Position numbers and translations under genes: made by a program. A stretch of 10,238 nucleotides of DNA, from the NCBI GenBank assembly GCA_027031945.1, contig JALVPE010000081.1, positions 1 to 10,238 on the forward strand. Reading direction: 5' to 3'. Below the pieces are notes generated by a model. That model saw only the letters and a program-made list of their open reading frames with translations. It was not told the DNA's origin and did no database searches. Shown here in pieces: positions 6,460 through 10,238 of the stretch (position 1 is its first letter; each line of letters opens with the position of its first letter). This DNA comes from Candidatus Moraniibacteriota bacterium. GTDB lineage: Bacteria; Patescibacteriota; Minisyncoccia; Moranbacterales; GCA-2747515.

Positions 6460-7407
6460 ATGGATAATTCAGACAAAAAAGTAGAGCTGTCAATAGTAGT
6501 GCCGGTTTATAATGAAGAAGGAAACGTAGTTGAACTACATCAGAAAATTTTAGAAGCATGTAAAAATCTAAATAAATCATATGAGATTATTTTTGTAGAT
6601 GATGGATCTACTGATAATACTGTACAAAAATGTAAGAATTTAAAACCTCTTATCTTGATTGAATTGCGTAAAAATTTTGGTCAAACAGCAGCTTTTGACG
6701 CGGGCTTTAAACATTCTGTTGGAAAGGTAATAGTTACAATGGATGGAGATTTGCAAAATGATCCGGCTGACATTGGAAAATTATTGAAAGAGAAAAAAAA
6801 TGGATTTGATATTGTGTCCGGATGGAGATTTAAAAGAAAAGATTCTTTTTCAAAACGGTTTTTTTCTCGTACTGCGGATAAATTACGCAAAATTTTACTT
6901 AAGGACTCAATTCATGATTCGGGTTGCAGTCTTAAAGCGTATGATGGAGATGCGCTCAGGAGCATAGATTTATTTGGAGAAATGCATAGATTTATCCCTG
7001 CAATTTTGGAGCTTGATGGATATACTGTAGGAGAAGTGAAAGTTTCTCATCATCCACGAGTGCATGGAGTGACGAAGTACAATTGGAAACGTTCAGTGAA
7101 AGGTTTTGTGGACATGATTTCAATTTGGTTTTGGCGCAAATATGCTTCTAGACCACTACACTTTTTTGGTGGAAGTGGGATATTATTGGGATTTGTGGGT
7201 ACTTTAATTTTGATTTGGATGGCGGTTGAAAAAATATTTTTTGATGCAGAATTATCAGAACGCATTTGGCCTCTTATAGGTGTATTCTTGATTATATTAG
7301 GTGTGCAATTTTTTGTGTTTGGACTGTTGGCGGATATTATGATGAAAAATTATTTCAAGGTTCATGGCAGAATGAATTATGTTATCAAAAAAGTGAGTAC
7401 AAAATAA
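6460..7407 (+). CDS. GT2 family glycosyltransferase, polyprenyl-phosphate sugar transferase type
   Basis: This 315-residue enzyme has the layout of the DPM1/GtrB/ArnC group, which move a sugar from a nucleotide donor to a polyprenyl phosphate at the inner membrane face. The GT-A domain starts at SIVVPVYNEEGNV (11-23) and continues with IIFVDDGSTDNT (43-54), LRKNFGQTAAFDAGF (69-83), and the metal-binding MDGDLQNDP (94-102, D95/D97). GEMHRFIPAI (173-182) and KYNWKRSVKGFVDMIS (206-221) are also family signatures. RPLHFFG (231-237) leads into two membrane segments at about 233-255 and 270-293, as in GtrB-like proteins. The sugar and the final acceptor cannot be read from sequence. It lies 51 bases after the DUF4349 gene; no Shine-Dalgarno sequence is seen before the ATG. 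Neighbouring galE and ugd suggest a surface glycan pathway. Confidence 0.93.
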   Translation: MDNSDKKVELSIVVPVYNEEGNVVELHQKILEACKNLNKSYEIIFVDDGSTDNTVQKCKNLKPLILIELRKNFGQTAAFDAGFKHSVGKVIVTMDGDLQNDPADIGKLLKEKKNGFDIVSGWRFKRKDSFSKRFFSRTADKLRKILLKDSIHDSGCSLKAYDGDALRSIDLFGEMHRFIPAILELDGYTVGEVKVSHHPRVHGVTKYNWKRSVKGFVDMISIWFWRKYASRPLHFFGGSGILLGFVGTLILIWMAVEKIFFDAELSERIWPLIGVFLIILGVQFFVFGLLADIMMKNYFKVHGRMNYVIKKVSTK

Positions 7408-7425
7408 TTTAATTACTCATTTAAC

Positions 7426-7461
7426 GATGTCGTTTATGATGTCATTAACGACGTCGTTAAT
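7426..7461. repeat. Three tandem 12-bp repeats (consensus GAYGTCRTTWAY)
   Basis: The copies are GATGTCGTTTAT (7426-7437), GATGTCATTAAC (7438-7449) and GACGTCGTTAAT (7450-7461). A partial copy, CATTTAAC, lies just before them. The array also contains the perfect 16-bp palindrome TTAACGACGTCGTTAA (7445-7460) and a near copy at 7421-7436. It ends 29 bases upstream of the ugd -35 box. Spacing close to one helical turn and internal symmetry suggest a multi-site operator or activator site. The outer copies could also pair as an RNA hairpin after the GT2 gene. Confidence 0.65.
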
Positions 7462-7490
7462 TATATTAAATTACAAAAATTTTAATATTG

Positions 7491-7518
7491 TTTACATTTT
7501 TATTTAGTTTGCTATACT
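7491..7518 (+). promoter_or_regulatory. Sigma-70-type promoter of ugd
   Basis: TTTACA (7491-7496) and TATACT (7513-7518) are separated by 16 bases, and the -10 is extended by TGC (7510-7512). The predicted start is near 7525, inside the palindrome at 7522-7547, giving a leader of about 60 bases. This is the most consensus-like promoter in the window. Confidence 0.75.
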
Positions 7519-7521
7519 GCC

Positions 7522-7547
7522 AACACGTATCAAAATTGATACGTGTT
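7522..7547. promoter_or_regulatory. 26-base palindrome at the ugd transcription start, likely operator or 5' hairpin
   Basis: The arms AACACGTATCAA (7522-7533) and TTGATACGTGTT (7536-7547) are perfectly complementary around AA. Covering the predicted start point, the site would suit a dimeric repressor. If transcribed it would place a stable stem at the very 5' end of the mRNA. A T-poor CTTTG follows, so it is unlikely to be a terminator. Confidence 0.65.
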
Positions 7548-7570
7548 CTTTGTTATAACCAATACAGATG

Positions 7571-7577
7571 AGAGGGG
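7571..7577 (+). promoter_or_regulatory. Ribosome binding site of ugd
   Basis: AGAGGGG lies 9 bases before the ATG at 7587. It is the only clear Shine-Dalgarno-like sequence before any gene in the window and fixes the ugd start. An ATG at 7568 opens only a four-codon frame (ATG AGA GGG GAT TAA) across this site. Confidence 0.65.
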
Positions 7578-7586
7578 ATTAAAGAG

Positions 7587-8903
7587 ATGAATATTACAAT
7601 GATTGGTGTGGGGTATGTAGGCTTGGTGACTGGAACTTGTTTTGCAGAGCTTGGTCATTATGTTACATGTGTTGATATTAATGCACACAAAATTGCAGCG
7701 CTCAATATGGGGGACATTCCAATTTATGAGCCAGGTCTTGCAGACTTGGTTCAAAAGGGAGTAAGCGAAGGACGGTTGAGCTTTACCACAGACATCAGAG
7801 ATGCTGTTTCTGATGCGGAGGTGATCTTTATTGCTGTTGGCACACCTTCAAGTCGTAGAGGAGATGGTTATGCGGATCTGAGTTATGTTTATGCAGCTGC
7901 AGGGGATATTGCAAAATATATAGAGGATTACGTAGTTATAGTTAACAAAAGTACTGTGCCTGTAGGCACAGCGAGACAAGTGAAACGTATCATTGATCAA
8001 AAATGCAACATTAGCGCTGATTTTGATGTTGTATCTAATCCAGAGTTTTTGCGTGAAGGTGCAGCTATTGAGGATTTTATGCGACCGGATCGTATTGTAA
8101 TTGGCACTGAGAGTGAAAGGGCGTTGCAAATCATGAGGGATGTTTATGAACCTCTCTATTTGCGAGATGCTCCAATTGTTAAAACAACTCTTGAAACAGC
8201 AGAATTGACCAAATATGCTGCTAATGCATTTTTGGCTACAAAAATCAGCTTTATCAATGAAATGGCAAATATTTGTGAAGCTGTTGGAGCTGATGTTTTG
8301 TCACTTGCACGTGCTGTTGGTATGGATGGTAGAATTGGTCCTAAGTTTTTGCATCCCGGTCCGGGATATGGTGGTAGTTGTTTCCCTAAAGACACAGTTG
8401 CTCTTTTGGCCACTGCGCAAGAATATGGAGTGCCGTTGCGTATAGTTAGTGCAACTGTTGAGGCAAACAATGCACAAAAAGCACGTATGATCAAAAAAAT
8501 CAGAGATGCTGTTGGTGGTGAGATTGCTGGTAAGACCTTTGGCATTCTTGGACTTACTTTCAAGCCTAACACTGATGACGTGCGTGAATCACCAGCGCTC
8601 ACAATTATCCCGGCTCTATTGGAAAAAGGAGCAAATATTCGTGCTCATGATCCCAAAGGAGTGGAAGAAGCAAGAAGACTTTTGCCTTCCGAAGTGCTTT
8701 ATGTCAATAATGCTTATGCTGTTGCAGAAAATTCTCATTGTATTATTCTTATGACGGAGTGGACGCAATACAGGGCATTGGATATGAGGCGTCTTAGGGA
8801 TGCAATGCACACAAATCCTGTTTTTGTTGATTTGCGTAATGTTTATCGCAAAAACAAAATGCAAAAAAATGGATTTGTATATATTGGCAATGGACAGTAT
8901 TAA
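7587..8903 (+). CDS. ugd: UDP-glucose 6-dehydrogenase
   Basis: This 438-residue cytoplasmic enzyme oxidises UDP-glucose to UDP-glucuronate with two NAD+. The N-terminal Rossmann domain starts at MIGVGYVGLVTG (5-16), with VDIN at 29-32, FIAVGTPS (81-88) and NKSTVPVGTA (120-129). The central part has VSNPEFLREGAAIEDF (149-164) and TAELTKYAANAFLATKISF (204-222), including K209 and N213. The catalytic loop is PGPGYGGSCFPKD (257-269) with Cys265. The C-terminal domain has GLTFKPNTDDVRESPA (322-337) and the final strand VFVDLRNVY. All key residues are present and the length is normal. Its base composition is visibly more GC-rich than its neighbours (for example 47% over 8281-8340 against 28% over 3421-3480). 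It has its own promoter, Shine-Dalgarno sequence and terminator, which suggests a separately acquired or highly expressed unit. Confidence 0.97.
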   Translation: MNITMIGVGYVGLVTGTCFAELGHYVTCVDINAHKIAALNMGDIPIYEPGLADLVQKGVSEGRLSFTTDIRDAVSDAEVIFIAVGTPSSRRGDGYADLSYVYAAAGDIAKYIEDYVVIVNKSTVPVGTARQVKRIIDQKCNISADFDVVSNPEFLREGAAIEDFMRPDRIVIGTESERALQIMRDVYEPLYLRDAPIVKTTLETAELTKYAANAFLATKISFINEMANICEAVGADVLSLARAVGMDGRIGPKFLHPGPGYGGSCFPKDTVALLATAQEYGVPLRIVSATVEANNAQKARMIKKIRDAVGGEIAGKTFGILGLTFKPNTDDVRESPALTIIPALLEKGANIRAHDPKGVEEARRLLPSEVLYVNNAYAVAENSHCIILMTEWTQYRALDMRRLRDAMHTNPVFVDLRNVYRKNKMQKNGFVYIGNGQY

Positions 8904-8907
8904 AACT

Positions 8908-8945
8908 ATACCGGAAACACACAAATGTGTTTTCGGTATTTTTAT
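8908..8945 (+). terminator. Intrinsic terminator after ugd
   Basis: ATACCGGAAACACA (8908-8921) pairs with TGTGTTTTCGGTAT (8926-8939) over 14 positions with one wobble, around a CAAA loop. TTTTTATTTTG follows. The hairpin starts five bases after the ugd stop and separates ugd from the GT4 gene. Confidence 0.88.
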
Positions 8946-8952
8946 TTTGTTG

Positions 8953-8958
8953 TATAAT
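8953..8958 (+). promoter_or_regulatory. -10 box of the GT4 gene, likely leaderless start
   Basis: A perfect TATAAT lies seven bases before the ATG at 8966, so transcription should begin at or next to the start codon. No Shine-Dalgarno sequence fits in the remaining space. The upstream terminator makes a dedicated promoter necessary. Confidence 0.6.
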
Positions 8959-8965
8959 AAAAAGC

Positions 8966-10135
8966 ATGAAAAGAATAATATTTTTTAATTATGAATACCC
9001 ACCTTTGGGTGGCGGTGCGGCAAATGCAACAAAATATATTCTTGAAGAGTATTCTTGCAGAGATGATGTTTTTGTTGAACTTGTAACCTCCTCTATTACA
9101 AATGATTATGTGCAAGAACGTATTGGCAAGAATGTTATTATACATAGACTGCCAATTGGTAAAAATGTGAATAATTTAAATTATCAAACAAGAGGAGAAC
9201 TCATTAAGTATACTTTTAAGGCATATCAATTTGCGAAAAAACTTATTGCACAAAATGATTATGATTTAACGCATAGTTTTTTTACTGTACCGTGCGGTGC
9301 AATTTCATGGCGACTACATAAAAAGTATAATTTGCCGTATATCGTATCTTTGCGTGGTGCAGATGTACCGGGTTATAGTGAAAGATTTGAAATGTTGTAT
9401 AAATTTATTACACCTTTAATTCATAAAGTGTGGCATGATGCGGAATTTGTAGTTACAAATAGCAAAGGATTAACAGAATTGGCACAACAGAGTAACGAAA
9501 AACAAAAATTTTTACAGATTTACAATGGTGTTGACACTTCTTTTTATAAAGTAGGCACAAGAACATTAGAAGATAGAAAAAAAGAGTTTAGAATTTTATT
9601 AGCTTCTAGACTATCACGTAGAAAAGGTTTTAACTATGCTATTGATGCTTTTGTGGAATTGTTTGATATGTATCCACATATTCGTATGCAAATTGCGGGA
9701 GGAGAAGGAAATGCAATGGAAGAATTGAAAGCGCAGGTTAAAAAATATAGATTAGATGGACGAGTAGTATTTAGCGGGTTATACACCAAAGAAGAATCAC
9801 CGCAAATTTATAACAGTGCAGATGTATTTGTAATGCCTTCGCTCAATGAGGGAATGAGTAATAATTTACTTGAAGCTCTAGCGTCCGGACTTCCTGTGCT
9901 CATGACACCAACTGGTGGAGCAGAAGAATTAGTGCGAGATGGCGAAAATGGATATCTGATAAAAATGCAGGATAAAGACTCAATTGTGGAAAAACTCAAA
10001 ATTTTAATAGAAAATCCAGAACTTTGTGATGCGTTTGGACACGCAAGTCGCTTAATTGCAGAGACTATGAGTTGGAAAAATGTGGCTAATGAGTATGCCC
10101 AGCTTTACAAAAAAGTTGAGAATGAAAATTCGTAA
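8966..10135 (+). CDS. GT4 family glycosyltransferase
   Basis: This GT-B enzyme transfers a sugar from a nucleotide donor to a lipid or glycan acceptor. The N-terminal domain opens with IIFFNYEYPPLGGGAANAT (4-22), whose GGG loop contacts the acceptor or phosphate. The C-terminal donor domain has LLASRLSRRKGF (211-222), IAGGEGNAMEEL (243-254), VVFSGLYTKEE (267-277), and the E-x7-E motif between E295 and E303 (NEGMSNNLLEALASGLPVL). GGAEELVRDGENGYL follows at 317-331. I chose ATG 8966 (389 residues) over an upstream in-frame ATG at 8927. The earlier start lies inside the ugd terminator and adds 13 residues (MFSVFLFCCIIKS) before the conserved first strand. The donor and acceptor are unknown; UDP-glucuronate from the adjacent ugd is possible. 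No terminator is visible in the 53 bases after the stop. Confidence 0.93.
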   Translation: MKRIIFFNYEYPPLGGGAANATKYILEEYSCRDDVFVELVTSSITNDYVQERIGKNVIIHRLPIGKNVNNLNYQTRGELIKYTFKAYQFAKKLIAQNDYDLTHSFFTVPCGAISWRLHKKYNLPYIVSLRGADVPGYSERFEMLYKFITPLIHKVWHDAEFVVTNSKGLTELAQQSNEKQKFLQIYNGVDTSFYKVGTRTLEDRKKEFRILLASRLSRRKGFNYAIDAFVELFDMYPHIRMQIAGGEGNAMEELKAQVKKYRLDGRVVFSGLYTKEESPQIYNSADVFVMPSLNEGMSNNLLEALASGLPVLMTPTGGAEELVRDGENGYLIKMQDKDSIVEKLKILIENPELCDAFGHASRLIAETMSWKNVANEYAQLYKKVENENS

Positions 10136-10188
10136 AAATATTGTGGATGCAAGAGACACAAATAAACAAATCATACTAAAATAAAAAC

Positions 10189-10238
10189 ATGAAGAATTTT
10201 ATTGTAAAATTAGTAAATATAGTTCTAATCTTAATAAT
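10189..10238 (+). CDS. Start of a further gene, truncated by the window end
   Basis: An open frame starts at ATG 10189 and continues to the window edge, encoding MKNFIVKLVNIVLILI. The lysine followed by a hydrophobic run looks like a signal peptide or first membrane segment. A CATACT sequence at 10172-10177 could be its -10 box, giving a very short leader. Only 16 codons are visible, so the product cannot be named and the call may be wrong. Confidence 0.4.
   Translation, partial: MKNFIVKLVNIVLILI

Noticed and set aside
8156..8602. 148-codon open frame on the minus strand inside ugd
   Set aside because: It is a shadow of the less AT-rich ugd coding sequence; the plus-strand frame has every family motif.
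8927..8965. In-frame upstream ATG that would lengthen the GT4 protein by 13 residues
   Set aside because: It lies inside the right arm of the ugd terminator and upstream of the -10 box, and the extra residues precede the conserved first strand of the family.
10122..10184. 20-codon frame overlapping the end of the GT4 gene
   Set aside because: It is very short, has no recognisable product or ribosome site, and is likely chance.
1..10238. Alternative genetic code with TGA read as glycine
   Set aside because: All eight genes are intact at family length with standard stops, and their glycines are encoded by GGN.

Overview
The window is AT-rich bacterial DNA with eight complete protein genes and the first codons of a ninth. 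All eight genes end in TAA. Each reads through at normal family length with the standard code, which argues against a recoded-TGA lineage. Most starts lack a recognisable Shine-Dalgarno sequence. Low GC, few ribosome sites, many intergenic hairpins, a DUF4349 protein and a GT4 enzyme with an N-terminal NYEYPPLGGGAANAT-type loop together suggest a Candidate Phyla Radiation (Patescibacteria) genome. That assignment is an inference, and another AT-rich bacterium is possible.

Left region (1-3993, all on +): an AbiE-type (type IV) toxin-antitoxin pair. The abiEi-like antitoxin overlaps the abiEii-like nucleotidyltransferase toxin by 11 bases. A 104-base gap holding a long imperfect inverted repeat follows. 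Then comes a large 815-residue protein of unknown function with a TPR-like middle, a charged coiled coil and a C-terminal zinc-binding SEC-C motif. This is an accessory, defence-like block and the best place to look for something new.

Middle (3994-4350): a 357-base non-coding gap between converging genes. It is packed with palindromes, including a perfect 21-bp bidirectional terminator-like hairpin and a family of TTCGACCTT-containing inverted repeats.

Right region (4351-10238): genes for cell-surface sugar metabolism. galE (minus strand) is divergent from a DUF4349 membrane protein and a GT2 glycosyltransferase with two membrane segments (plus strand). After a regulatory gap with three 12-bp tandem repeats, a clear promoter and a 26-base palindrome at the predicted transcription start, comes ugd (UDP-glucose 6-dehydrogenase). 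Its GC content and ribosome site look unlike the neighbouring genes. A terminator separates it from a GT4 glycosyltransferase whose -10 box lies so close to its ATG that a leaderless mRNA is likely. GalE and Ugd would supply UDP-galactose (or GalNAc) and UDP-glucuronate, and the two transferases would use nucleotide sugars to build a surface glycan or glycolipid. A ninth gene with a hydrophobic start begins at 10189 and runs out of the window.
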